Assembly: GCF_000182565.1 (NCBI RefSeq)
Contig: NW_015971546.1
Location: 667,407-731,406, forward strand
Reading direction: 5' to 3'
Origin: Spizellomyces punctatus DAOM BR117
Taxonomy: Eukaryota; Chytridiomycota; Chytridiomycetes; Spizellomycetales; Spizellomycetaceae
DNA length: 64,000 nt
Positions within the stretch are counted from its first letter, which is position 1; each line of letters begins with the position of its first letter. Shown here in pieces: positions 1 to 12,015 of the stretch. Position numbers and translations under genes: made by a program. The notes beneath the pieces were generated by a model that saw only the letters and a program-made list of their open reading frames with translations, was not told the DNA's origin and made no database searches.

Positions 1-652
1 GGTGACTTTTGCGCCTACACCTAGCTCGTCGACGAAACCGTTCCTCAGTCATCCGATTCCTTTAATAAAGAGAATAGCACAGTCCTTGCAGATAGAGCAT
101 AGAGTACTATATATAGATGGCCCGGACTATATGAGCTCGTACGTCTCCCATTTCATCGCGTTAAAGGATGAAGGAATAGAGGAATTCGCCACAGGTGACA
201 TTGAGGACGTCTGTTCGGATTTCATGGTATTGTGCCAGTACGGTTCGAGTGAGTGAAGGTAGTGACGAGATTGATGCCCTAGTTATTGTTGTCAGGGTCG
301 TGCAGCACGGCAAGCAGGACTTCCTCTCAACCGGCCACTTTGGCAGGTTCCGCGGGCGTCCCTTCTATCACAGCTCTACGATACTTATGCGCTTTCCTTT
401 GTTGTCACATGTGTCAATACTGAATCAGTGCCCCTTGAACTTGCCCGCAGGATGGTAGGCAAAGTCTTGACCAAGGATCTCCTTGATGAAATCATGTCCC
501 AAAAGGAGTGCGAAACGGTTGATGCTTGTGGGGAGTTTGGGGAATATCACACAATGTGTTTGGACGGACCACTGTTCAAACAGCGAATACAGCTAATGAA
601 AGGTCAGCAAATGGTCGATGGAAACTTTTTGTACTGGAAATTATTCGAATAG
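1..652 (+). CDS. DPH6: Diphthine-ammonia ligase (DPH6-type), 5' truncated
   Basis: C-terminal part of an ATP_bind_4 (ATP pyrophosphatase) protein. The family amidates diphthine on elongation factor 2, the last step of diphthamide synthesis, in the cytosol. Two exons are visible: window edge to 226 and 296-652, joined in phase 0 by a 69-nt intron. Family landmarks are the GDIED segment after a conserved GIEEFATG stretch, RPLW shortly after the splice, and the C-terminal pattern D-A-C-G-E-F-G-E-Y-H-T with DGPLF. The ATP-binding SGGKDS loop would lie upstream, outside the window. The protein ends just after this domain, so it lacks the RidA-like domains fused to some fungal DPH6 proteins. A more consensus donor at 249 does not preserve the frame, so the donor at 227 was chosen. 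Confidence 0.85.
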
Positions 653-888
653 ACCGAGATAGATGAACGAACGAGTGACTGTTCTAGTTGTAGACCCATG
701 CTCATACATTGTGATCTCTGCTAAATACACTAGAACGGGCTGGAGGCGTTGAGTCGTCCTAGTGAATTTGATATACTCTCTGGATTAACTCCCCAAGTGG
801 GATGAGTTCCCGCAAAACAACAAAAGGAACTTCCAATCCGTAGAGTTGAGGTGAGCGCATTTGCAAAAAAAAGGCGATAATTTGATTA

Positions 889-3800
889 CTACGTTGAGGG
901 TTGGGGTATGTTTTGTGCAAAGGTATTCCAATCCATGGTAGGTACACCATGATCACTATACGCCAAGGATATGTCAGAGCAGTGCAAAACGAGGTCAAGT
1001 GAAGGCATAGCTTACGTTGCATCATTGTCCCCAATCAAAGCAATGTCGGCATTCTCTGAAGTTTCGACGACGATGCCGCCGGAAATCTCTAACAAGGTTC
1101 TTGCATAAGGTATACGAAATTGTTTGTTCTGGACGTTCCTCAGTTCCAGAAAAGATGGTGCCATGTAGAATCGTCGTCCTGTGGCACACAACAGTTGAGA
1201 AAGGTATTTTGGCAACGCAGTCAGCTGGTCACCTACCGGCAAAAGGTCGGTCAGTGCACAAGAATCCATACGCATTCTCAGGCTCCCAAGTTTTCCTGAA
1301 ACAGGTTACGGTAAATGCTCCTGTACAGAAGCGGTTCAGAGCACGAGAAATTACTTATTTGCAGATTCCAAGACCCATTTAGGATTTGTTATGATCCACT
1401 TCCCAGTCAAAGCTGCTGCGAATGTTTTCAGCGTACGAGAGCCTGGCGCAGATATTACGTGCGCTGTCGTAAATTTATTACATTAGATTAGTGGAGACCA
1501 CGGGAACCATGTTTGAAATACTTACTAATTCGTCCGTCCCATTCCGCCGCTGTTCAGAAAGACAAGACATTTCAGTATACGGTTGAGATTGTGAAAGGCT
1601 GCCGTCTCCTTACGGGCAACAGTGCAGGCGCTAGGTAACTTCTTGATTGCGCTGACAAGCTTTCGTTTCATCTCTGAATTGAATTCGGTTCCCTCTTTAA
1701 ATCCGCTGAAACATATGATGAAGCGATAGGTGGATCTGGATCTTGCCGTTGAAGCCGGCGTGCTGATCGAGGTCTTTGCGTCAGTTAGACAGATATTAGA
1801 CTGGCATTACCAGTTGCAGCGTCTCACCTGATGCGATGCACTCTGTGTCGGGGTTACTGCTGATGCCTTTCGAGATGCCTTAGGACCCGTGATTTCATGG
1901 CAGCCTCTCCAAATATACTCACCTGCGTACTAGCAAGTCTTCCTGGAGTTGTACTTGGTGAGATGCGTAACCTTTTGGCTGGTGAAGGACTATGGTCACC
2001 AGCTCGTTTGGGCGCGGAAGTTAATTCTACAAATGGTCGGGAGGGAGTTGAACTCTCTTTTCTCTGCACGTGGCGTGCTTCTAATTGTCCTTCTAACGCT
2101 TTGATACGGTCCTCCAGCGACTCGCAAAGTTTTGCACGACCAATACACAGGTCTTCAGCAGTCTGTCGCTGAATAGTTTCCGATGCCAACATGGCTCGTG
2201 ATTCAGCTAGTTCGTTCTCCACAGCTTTGCTGGCCAATATCAATTGATCCCGTTCCTTCTGGACAATCACGAGAGTCGATTCCAAATCGTTTAACTTTAT
2301 CTTGAGGGTCTCACATTCCTGTCGAAGACTATTCTCAATCTCTACGAGCGCCTCCTGAGAGTGCCTGAGTCGCCGCTCTGCTTCTGTTTTGTCTTCTGTT
2401 TCCTTGCGCAGAAGGTCCTGAAGGGATCGAGATTTAAGGTCCGCAGTGTCTATGCGAGCCCTCAATTCTTCTGTTGCCAGCGTTGTGTCAGTTAGCAAGC
2501 TTGTTTTCTCTGCTAAATCCCTGGTCAAGTCAACTATATTTTTCTTCAAGTTTTCCAACTCATCATTATTCTGCATTCGTGCTTGATCCAGTGCCAATGC
2601 CATCTCATCCAAATCGCCTTGGTAGCGCAGGCACTGTGATTTGAGAGTTTCCAATTCGTCATCCTTTGCAACAAGCAAGTCTTCATGTGTCCGTTTCAAC
2701 TCATTGGCGTGGAGTTGGGCTTTGTCCATAGCCGCTTGCAACTGTATGAAGTCGTCCGTTTTCTCTCGAAGGGCTATTCGGACGTCTTCTAGCTCTGCCT
2801 CTTTCGCACTGATAGTGCTCCGCAAGTGTTTCTCTAATCGATCTGTCTCCACACGTACTAACGCAAGCTCGCGGCTAGCAGACTCAAAACTGTCAGCTTT
2901 GTCCCGAAGTTCCGCACGCAGAGTATCGACGGTGGCTTGAAGGTCGCTGATGACCGCGACATGTGCATCCTGCTCTGTGTCCAGCTCATTCTGCAAATGT
3001 ATTTTCTCCTGCATGAGACGATCCGCAACTTCCTTGGCAGCACACACCGCCTCGGTAAGGGACTTGTTTTCATCATTTTTCTGCTGCAATTGGGTTCTCA
3101 ATTCTTCAATCAGACTTTCACACTGAGCGACAGCTGCGCGAAGCTCGCTAATCTCTTTTTCAAGTTTTTCGTGGGATTCTTCCAGCACACTCACTTGTGT
3201 CTGCAGACATGCGTTTTGGACACTCAGACTCTCCTTCTCCGACAGTACATTAACCAGCTTCTTTTCTGAGTCAGAAAGCGATTCCTGTAACTGAGCAATT
3301 CTGCTATCAGATTGTTCTTTGCCCATCCGAAACTCCGTCAGTTGTCCCTCAAGCAACTCGGCTGCAGCGGCGATATCTCTTCTACGTTCCTCAGTGACTT
3401 CCAGCGTGCGCTTGAGATTCTGTTCCATTTCGCGCAGTTCGCCCACAGTCTGCTGATGCTCAGCTATTAAGTTGTCCTTATCGACCTCAGCCTGACTGAT
3501 TTTTTCCTCGAGCAGTGTCACTATCCGTGTCTTTTCATCTCTTTCGATCTCAGTGGAGGCTAATGTTGCCGTCCATTCACTTCGGGCATGCTGATAGTCT
3601 TCGGCAATACGCTTGTTGGTTGCTGTACTTTCTGTGAGCTTCTCTTGCAGGTCTTTCAGGGCCAAGTGTAATTGGTCCCGCTCTGTCTGGACGGCATCCA
3701 GCTTTGAGGTCAATTCACTTAGGATATGCAGTTTCTCATTTAAAACCTGTGCATTGTCTGCACGTGTTGCTTCGAGCGTGTTCTCGAGAGTGTGCACCGT

Positions 3801-5570
3801 CGATTGCAGTTGCTCCTTAGTTGACTCTAGCTGCGCATTATCTGTACGTGTCGCTTCAAGCGTGTCCTCGAGAGTGCGTATCGTCGTTTGCATTTGCTCT
3901 TTAGTTTCCTGAATCTGCGAGTACTCACACTGCAACTCTTCCAGGGATCTTTTCGCGCACTGTTCGGCTGCGCGTAGGTCGTTCATGATAGAGTCCTTTT
4001 CTGCCTGTAGCTCTTTGTTCCTTTCGTCAAGGTTTTCGGCTTGTGAGCGCAGACCGTCCCTTTCGTGTTCCATAGCCTCCAAAGCGGATTTCAACTGCTG
4101 ATCAGCTGCCATCTTGTCCTTTGCCATTTGTTCTTTTTGGGCTTCTAAATGAACGATCTTTTCCTGGAGCCATGTTGTTGTCATACGAGCTTGCTCCAGA
4201 TCAGATTGTAATGTGCTCAATGTAGCTTCTCGAAGTGTGGATTCCGATCGTGAACGTTCTAGTTTTCCTGAGGTGGCTTCATTCAGAGCACGGAGTTCGG
4301 TGATGGTTCCTTCCAGTGACTCGATCTTTTGTCGTAAACCATCCACTTCGAGGTGAAGGGCCTCCATCATGCTCCCAGCTAGCTCTTTTTCCTTAATATA
4401 CGCTGCTACTTCGCTTTCCAACTTTTCAACCTTCACATCCATGTCCGCTTGCACTCGGGCAGCCTCCTCCTGACTAGTTTTGAGGGCGGACGTCAAATAT
4501 TTACGCTCGGCTTCCCACTGCTCCGAGACGCTTCGATGTTTCGTGTCGGACTCTTTGATTTGAATCTGCAACGCGTTGAGAATTGCCTCCATATCTGCAA
4601 TCGCGGTGTCATGTACGCTTCTCTCGGAGATATATGTTTCGCGCTCAGAGCGGAGGCTCTGAAGTTCCGCCTTGAGCTGTTGATTCTCTGTGTGCAGCGA
4701 TTCGGACAAGGTATCTCGCTCTTGCAATAATGTTTCTGCTGTAGCAAAAGCTTCCTGTTGTGTTTGCAGATGCTCATTTGTTCGTTTGAGCTCTGAATGG
4801 CACCGGTCGAAGTCCTCCTCTTTTTGAAGCAAATTCGCTTCTAATCTTGTTACTTTCTCTTCACTATAAATCAATTGTTTCTCCATTGCCTTCATCTCTG
4901 CGCGTATAGTAGTTTTTTCATCGTTATGTGTGCGGGCTAGTTGTAGAGATGACACTTCGTCACGAGACTCTCGCATTAGGTCACGATACGATTCTTCTGC
5001 TTCAACCTGCAATCTCTTTAGTTCGGATATTTCTGCATTGCGTTGGCTCAGCTCAAACTCCCTCTCCTGCTTCAGTTGGTCAATTCGCAATAACAGTACG
5101 CCCGTATCGTGCTTCCAGTCGGCACAAACAGAAGCCAAATGCTGATCGATGAAATACAGGGCAATTAAAAGATCACTCTCATCATCTTTAGATGATTCAA
5201 CAGATTGACGGAAGGAGTCAAACGCAGTCAGCAATCGTGTTCGCTCATCTTGTAAAGTCGCAACTTTGGCTTTCAAGGTCTCCACCTCCAAATTTGTTTG
5301 CGGAAGGGTAGAAGCAAGCCAGTGATAGCTTTTGCCAATGACATCGAGCATACGTGATACCTCATCGTACGAGGGTAGATGTGCCTGTTCGGAAGTTGCA
5401 TTTGTCTGAAGCTTTTCAATGCCCGACCGCCGTCTCTGAAGCTCATCCATCCTTTTCGCGTTCGACTCCATGTTGAGCAGTTCAGCAATTAAGTTTTGCC
5501 CAAGCGAGGTTAATCGCATGTCCTTATCGTCCTTAGGACGACGCTCTTCAGTCTCGAGGACCATCTCCAA
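889..5570 (-). CDS. Long coiled-coil protein with C-terminal BRCT domains
   Basis: Exons (minus strand): 5570-1923, 1773-1614, 1549-1526, 1463-1355, 1295-1237, 1178-1016 and 955-889. All phases agree and give 1409 aa. Residues 1-1150 or so are an almost unbroken heptad-rich coiled coil (Leu, Glu, Lys, Gln). A Ser/Thr/Pro/Lys-rich linker with PAKRLR follows. The last ~180 residues form two BRCT units. The first runs from FIICFSGF through THVISAPGSRTLKTF to GKWI and WVLES. The second runs from FAGRRFYM through ISGGIVVE to the C-terminus. BRCT pairs usually bind phosphopeptides in DNA-damage or mitotic signalling, so a nuclear role is likely. I do not recognise an orthologue; a NuMA-like or damage-scaffold protein is possible. 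It is divergent from Ku70. The first intron (149 nt, acceptor AAG) is the least certain junction; without it the reading frame ends at 1854. Confidence 0.8.
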
Positions 5571-5716
5571 TGGTGGGTTAAAGATCTAGCCAGACGGGAG
5601 GTGGGATTCAAGCTCCATATCCATATAGCCTTTTTGGGATTAATGAATAGACACGCCTCCTAGACGCACTCAGTCTAACGTTGCGTTGCTGCTGGCTTGC
5701 ATCCAGGCAAACTGTA
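5571..5716. promoter_or_regulatory. Shared divergent promoter region, BRCT protein and Ku70
   Basis: Only 146 bases separate the start codons of the minus-strand coiled-coil/BRCT gene and plus-strand Ku70, so both promoters must lie here or in first exons. I see no clear TATA element. The assignment rests on gene arrangement. Confidence 0.4.
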
Positions 5717-8660
5717 ATGTCAAGTTACTCCAACTGGAATACTTTTGAGGAGGAGGAGGAGGAAGAGGAAGAGGAGCAGGATGCATCCATAGAGGTCAGT
5801 TTATTATGTGAATGTCCAGTGAAGTGTTACAGGCGTTGAGCGTCCGATGCCAGGTCGACATTGCCGAGAGGGACAATGTCATTTTTGCTGTTGATGTATG
5901 TACCAGCCAACAAGGAGGCAGCGCATGAAATTGCCCTCTTGCTGAAATTGGGACTCGATAGGCAACTCTACCAATGCATGAGACTGACGAAAATGGAATC
6001 TCGCACTTCAGTGGTGCCCTTCGGTGTGCGGCCCGTTTTCTCCAAAATAAGATTGTGCAAAGCGAGTCAGATCTGATGGGACTGGTCTTCTTTGGAACGG
6101 TAAGCGAAGCCTCAAGTATTTAATTTATCTTTGGGTTGGCTCACAGTCATCATCAGAACGAAAGTCACAACGAGCAAGGATTTAAACACATCTACGTCCA
6201 ATACGACTTGGATGTTCCAGATGTGGATCGCATTCTGGACCTGGAAAAACTTGCAAATAGTGCGTATTCAAATGCTTGCAAATTAAATAGGCAGCTAACT
6301 GAGACCTCTAATAGACAGAGATAAGGTCTCTACCGAAATCGGTAGCTCTGATGACTATTCGCTTGCTGAAGTCTTTTGGACGTGCTCCAATCTATTTTCT
6401 GCCGGGTTTGAGTCTATTGGCATTTGTATTTCAGATGTCGTACATATTATCTTATTCAAAGTGTTCCGCGTAGAGGGCAGAAGGTCAGCACGAAGCGCAT
6501 ATTCTTGATCACCCACAATGATAGTCCACATACCGGTAACCTAACCCTACAGCGAAATGCGAGGGTTCGTGCTCAGGTAAGGCGATGCTCAAGATGCATA
6601 ATGTTGAGCCTGAGGAACCCTGAAGTGGTACTGCAAGGACTTGCAAGATCTGGGCATCTCTATAGAATTATTTCCTGTGGAAATTGGGAACAATAGCTTC
6701 AAATTTGACGTCTTCTTCCAGGTAAGATAAGTTGAAGTTACGCAGGCTTTTGTGATTATTGAGACGCCGTCGTGCAGGATCTTCCAGGAGTAGTCGGTGC
6801 CGGTGAGGATAGCGCCGAAGTCCCCGCGTCAGCTTCGCGCAAGTACGAGGAAATGCAGAAGAAAATCCTAAGGCGGGAAACGAAGAAAAGAACCACCTTC
6901 CGGGTACCGTTACACTTGCACGAAGGACTGACAATAGGAGTAAAAGGGTGCGTGTTGTCAGATACAGTTGATAGCTCTAATGATTTCGTGGTAGTGCTGA
7001 TGTGTTTTCGCTGAAGATATAATTTGGTCCTGGAGCAGCGGAAAGGAAATTATACCTATCTGGATCGTCGAACGAATGCTGAAGTTAGAACAGTGACGAC
7101 TTGGGCGTGCTCGGTAACGTTTGCCCATGAACTGGTGGACGGCAATCTCCAATGTTAATGAGAGACTCGTCGATTCGAAAGGCGACAGCTCAATCCTTGC
7201 TCCCCACTGATATGAAATCATACTGGGTGTATGGTGGTCAAAAGGTTGGTAATCTTATCCGCATCACGCGCCACGCCTTTATGCCAATTGTTGTTACTGA
7301 ATCCATTCCGTTTCTAGGTGGTGTTCACCAAAAGTGAAGTGAATGGAATCAAGTACTTTGGCGATCCAGGTAGGGCGTATGCAACCTTGTGATACTTTTT
7401 TGTTACTTAAAGTGTCTTCAGGGCTAGTTCTGCTTGGATTTAAGGACAGGCATGCGCTCAAATTTAAGTATAATGTGAAGCATGCTGCTTTCATATATCC
7501 GGACGAATCGGTAGGAGATTGTAGTCACTGCCTTCTCTACCAAACTGCTCACAACCCTCTAGGAATACACGGGAAGTACAAGCGTTTTCGCGCACTTTTT
7601 GGAGAGATTGAGCATTCGAGGAAAGATCGCTATCTGTCGACTAATTGCTCGTCGTAATGCGGCGCCGCGATTGGTGGCTTTGTTGCCGCAGGTATGTCCG
7701 ATGGGTACTATGTATGTGTTCGCCGGCTCACCAGATCCGCTCCGTTATAGAAAGGATGCGTTGATAAGAATGGCGATGAGATTCCTTGCGGTTTTCACGT
7801 GATCTATCTCCCGTTTGAAGACGATAACCGCAGAATTCCAGCTTCCACGGCCTCTCAGAGTATGGATACCTGCCGTTTATCGGCATTTCCTGTGTGGACC
7901 CTCATATCTTTCCTTTGATGCAAAATACATAGTCTCTCCGGAACACACGGATTTGGCGAAAGAAGTTGTCCATAGCCTCGTCATTAAAAACTACGTAAGA
8001 ACCGAAGGTGGTGTCCGCCACGTAGCGCTGTCTAACCGAGCTCCCTCCCTGGGCATAGGATGCTGCAAACTACGAGAATCCAGGTGAGAGAATATCGATA
8101 GATGTTCATCAGTGATCATCCTTTAATGATGTGTTTCAGTCTTGCAGAAACATTATAACAACCTCCAGGCGATTGCTCTCCGGAGAGATTTTGCTGAAGA
8201 AATCGATGGTAGGAACGCTGGTCTGTTGTGTCACCTATCTACGCCTTTGCTTACTGCGTATCGAAACCAGATACTACCCTTCCTCGCACAGAAGCAATGC
8301 ATAAGCGAGCAGGTGACAGAATTCGTGATTTCAAGCAGGCGCTCGGTGAACAAGAAGAGGATGAGGTGGTAGTGGAACAACCGAAGACAAAACGGGTCAA
8401 AGCAGTTGACGGTGGCCAAAAGCGAAGTAAAAGCGACGTAGATCTGAGCGAATCAGCATTTAGAGCCAAATGCAAGGATGGAAAGGTAGATATATCATGT
8501 TCAATCTTGTTGCAGCAGCATAAGATATTTATTTGTCTTGCTACAGTTATCGTCCTTCACGGTTGCTCAACTGTCGGAATTTCTACTCAGCAAAGACCGC
8601 AAACCAGCAAAGAAGAAATCAGATCTAATCAGGCAAATCGAAGAATACTTTGAAGCCTGA
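5717..8660 (+). CDS. YKU70: Ku70, DNA end-binding subunit of non-homologous end joining
   Basis: Ku70 (XRCC6) pairs with Ku80 in a ring that binds DNA double-strand ends, starts end joining and acts at telomeres. Nineteen exons give 625 aa: 5717-5794, 5833-5895, 5962-6099, 6157-6259, 6315-6405, 6462-6576, 6638-6721, 6778-6947, 7017-7106, 7163-7244, 7318-7369, 7422-7510, 7563-7691, 7751-7859, 7933-7994, 8059-8083, 8140-8208, 8271-8485 and 8547-8660. An acidic N-terminus precedes the vWA-like domain (RDNVIFAVDA, VFFGT, DYSLAEVFW). The Ku core follows (GVKGYNLV, YFGDPGLVLLGFKD, RRNAAPRLVALLPQ, YENPVLQKHYNNL). A lysine-rich linker leads to a C-terminal SAP domain (FTVAQLSEFL). Human Ku70 is 609 aa. 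The donor at 7107 (GTGCTC) is weak but the only in-phase choice I found. Confidence 0.95.
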
Positions 8661-8733
8661 ATTCTTTTGTCTGTATTGTCGACTCAATGCAGTAGTCTGT
8701 CGTAAATGCTGTTCTGATGGGTAATACAATCGC

Positions 8734-9084
8734 TTAGTCAGCAATATAAATCACGTGCATTGACATCCCCCCCGCGAACCAATTCAAGTAACGTTCGGAT
8801 TGAGGCAGCTTGATCGCGGATTGCCAGTAAACGTACTTGCCGCGCACGGGGGACAACTTCGCACCTGCGATCCTGTCACTGACTGCTGCATCTGTCTTCC
8901 TTCCATACAGGGCTGGTGTGAGATCGCTGCTCCGTCTGAAACAAAATAGAGGCACCGGCGCGTACTCTCCCAAATTGTCGTTTGCTCGCATCTGCACTTC
9001 AACAGTCTGCGCTTGCGTCAAGGCAGAGTTAAACAGCACACGGTTGCTGCTATCCTGTCGTTTCGTTGAGGGTGCGCTGGACAC
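8734..9084 (-). CDS. Hypothetical small protein, 116 aa
   Basis: Single open frame starting MSSAPSTKR and ending with a stop 73 bases beyond the Ku70 stop, tail to tail with that gene. The composition is protein-like: a polar N-terminus, a basic middle (LYGRK, SPVRGKY) and an aromatic C-terminal stretch. I recognise no domain. An overlapping plus-strand frame (8837-9121) lies antisense and looks less protein-like. The gene would be divergent from the BET gene at 9142, leaving only 57 bases between start codons. It may be a chance ORF or have further exons. Confidence 0.35.
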   Translation of the reverse strand: MSSAPSTKRQDSSNRVLFNSALTQAQTVEVQMRANDNLGEYAPVPLFCFRRSSDLTPALYGRKTDAAVSDRIAGAKLSPVRGKYVYWQSAIKLPQSERYLNWFAGGMSMHVIYIAD

Positions 9085-9141
9085 GACGCGGGCGTTTGGC
9101 GCGCCTGAAGAAACGTATTGATTGGTCGATCTATGTGGTGA

Positions 9142-11714
9142 ATGGAAATGGCGACGGGAGTGGATTCCAGGAAGCGAGCAGCGGATCAGGTGTTGGAAAC
9201 TGATGAGGGGTAGGAAGTGTACAGCGCTCTCTGTGTCATATGCTGAGTCTAAATACTAATGTTAGGCGCATTCAAAGTAGTGCCGATATTCATGACGAGA
9301 CTTCCGACTTCAAAGCGAAAAGACATAGATCCGCTGATTCCGACGAAATCGAGATGAATGACGCTCGTAATGGATATGAAAGCTCTGCACCATTAGTTAC
9401 AGAAACAGAGGAGCACTTGCACCAGGGGAAGCACAACAACGTCCACTCTTCGGAACTACATCCTTGTACAACGCCAACGGCAAGCAGTAATAGAGAATTA
9501 CACGGAAATGGCGATGAGGATGAAATGAAATTAGAGGGTGGGAAAATAAGCGACCCTTTGCCCTTTCGACCGTCGGATACTCCGAGCAGTGGTGGTCCAG
9601 TTCAATCTACGAACTCGTCCTCGCTGCCTTCCCCAGCTGCCATTTCCCGGCAAGGATCAAGGCAAGGAGAGGTAAGAATCTCTCGAAGCTTTCCCTCTTT
9701 CCCTCTTTCGCCTTGCTTATTATATCGGACTGGCTCGTATCGCATTTCAAAGGATGCATTCAATCCTACAGTGGGGGATGCATTGACTCGCGAACAGCTA
9801 AAATTCTGCGGCAACGTACTACGCAGTTTGAAGCGACTCAAAGACGCCCGACCATTCCTTGTACCTGTCGACCCAATCGCATTGAACATTCCGACTTATT
9901 TTGATATCGTCAAAACGCCTATGGATCTATCCACAGTTGAGAACAAGCTTCGGACTAACCAATACTCGAGTGCTCAAGAGTTCGTTGACGACGTACAATT
10001 GATGATTGACAACTGTTATGCTTTCAATGGTCGCGAAGCGCCAGTTGGGCAAAATGGTGTGAACTTGGAGCGATCGTTCCACAAATATATGGAGAAATTG
10101 CCGACTGAGGTTTGTTTTACCGTCCAAATTAAGACAACTGTCGTCTTAACATGCTACGATGTAGGTAAAACCCGAGAAGAATAAGAAGCGGTTATCCACC
10201 GCGGATTCGATGGTGGGGGTGAGTTCCTCTCTGTAGTGGAATGCCAGTAGTGTCTCGTGCTAATTTCGTGATCAGATTCATGTCGAGGGAGGAGGGGCAG
10301 CTACACCATCAGAAGCTGGGCGCCCTAAACGAGAAATACACGCTCCGTTGAAAGATATTCCGATTGTGACGTCAACTCCTTCTACGAAACACCCCTTAAG
10401 CAAGACTAAATTGGCAGACCGGGACATGAAGTTCTGTTCCGAAGTCCTTCGTGAACTGCATAAGAAGCAACACGCAGCGTATAACTTCCCTTTCCTCCAG
10501 CCTGTTGATCCACTTGCATTGGGTATCCCTCATTATACCGACATCATCAAAAATCCTATGGACTTATCAACAATCCGTCGGAAACTCGATGCCGGAGACT
10601 ACCATACGGCCGAGGAATTCGAAGCAGACGCAAGATTGATGTTCAACAACTGTTATACCTTCAATCCTCCAGGGACAGACGTGTATAACTTTGGGAAGAA
10701 ATTGGAGGAGGTCTTTGAACGGAAATGGAAGGAAAGGCCGCACGGTGGTTCTCCTGCTCCGCCGCGATCACAGCGTGCGTCGAAAGCGAAGATCAAGGCG
10801 CAGCCGGTAGCGGACGAGTATTCCTCATCCGACGATGATGATGAAGGTTGGTCAAGGTAGCTGTTTTGCCCCTCTACTTAACCAGACGGCCTTACTGTTT
10901 GTTCGGTTGCTTTAAGATACAGACGCTTTACAGCTCAAGCTACTCCAGCAGCAATTGCAAGCCATCACAACCCAAATGGCATGGCTGCAAGAAAAGCGGG
11001 CAAAGAAAAAACAAAAGCGCAAAAGCATGGCTACTATCACTCAAACGCCCTCGTCAGCCACCAAAGTCAAAGCTCCCAAATCGAAGACGAAATCTGCAAA
11101 TCCCGGCGCAACAAGTAGAAGACCGTCTTCAAAAAAATCGGGTGAGAAGGCCAAGCCGCGGCGGCGGGTGGAGTATAGTAGCGATGATGGGGAAAACGGC
11201 GAAAAACTGCCAGAGCTTACATACGAGCAAAAGACCGAATTGAGCGAGCTAGTTGCTGAACTCCCTCCGGAAAGAATTGATAAAGTAATGGAGATCATCA
11301 GGAGCGGGTCGGCGTTACCAGACGTAAGCATAATTATTGTCTCTATTCGATACTCAAATGCACTCATTCACAATGCGACATAACTACCTAGACGATGGAT
11401 CAAGGGGAAATTGAGTTGGACATAGAAGTTCTCAGTAAAAGTACTTTGTGGAGATTGTATAATTATGTCAAAGGGCATTCCGGAAGGGGAGTAGCAAGTC
11501 ATCGTGCGCATAAGCCTCCAAAGAGTGGAAAACCCAACTCCAAGTCAAAGGGCCCAGGTGAATTCGCGCATGGTAATGTTTAATAATATTCAGAAACTAA
11601 AGGAAATTACTTCTGCAATATCTTCCAGTTGGGCTGAGTAGAGCTACCGATTCCTCTAGTAATGAGAGCGATTCTGGATCAGGTTCGGTGGACTCGGGGG
11701 ATGACAGCAACTGA
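9142..11714 (+). CDS. BDF1: BET-family double bromodomain protein
   Basis: Bdf1/BRD-type reader of acetylated histone H4 that links chromatin to TFIID and transcription. Eight exons give 702 aa: 9142-9209, 9266-9671, 9753-10109, 10165-10218, 10276-10846, 10923-11323, 11392-11557 and 11629-11714. Bromodomain 1 is near residues 170-275 and bromodomain 2 near 342-445. Both carry the acetyl-lysine-binding Asn in the NCYAFN and NCYTFN motifs and the PMDLST segment. A coiled segment and lysine-rich tract follow, then the NET domain (LTYEQKTELSELV to YNYVKGH, about 583-650). The protein ends in an acidic Ser/Asp/Gly tail, a common BET ending. The order BD1-BD2-NET is diagnostic. The start was chosen because MEMATG opens a short first exon that splices in phase. 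Confidence 0.93.
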
Positions 11715-12015
11715 AGGATTTTTTAGCAGGCGGATTCCAGGCGAGACTGGTGAAGTGGACGCAGAAAGGATTTGCGTACGGATGGGCGCAGCGCGCTGGC
11801 AACAATGTATACCTGCTTCAACCAGTTCTTGGTACATCCATAATGGGATGCGGACCGAATATAGTGGGCGTACTTTTGAGATATCCGGAGCCGTCGTGTT
11901 GATCTTGTTGAGGATATCAGAGATTGTGTGTTATACTCATCGAGACACACAGAACGGCGCAGGTTCCAGTCACATGGCAGGGAACAATATTCCTTCCAGA
12001 CTTATATTATAGGGG
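11715..12015. other. Convergent 3' intergenic region
   Basis: 301 bases between the BET stop and the TRAPPC2L stop, which face each other. It should hold the 3' UTRs and poly(A) signals of both genes. A plus-strand open frame crosses it from the BET last exon but matches nothing and is treated as chance. No RNA gene seen. Confidence 0.5.

Noticed and set aside
1897-5152. Several plus-strand open frames antisense to the coiled-coil gene
   Set aside because: They mirror the codon pattern of the long coiled-coil exon (Ser/Leu/Phe-rich complements of Glu/Lys codons) and have no conserved features.
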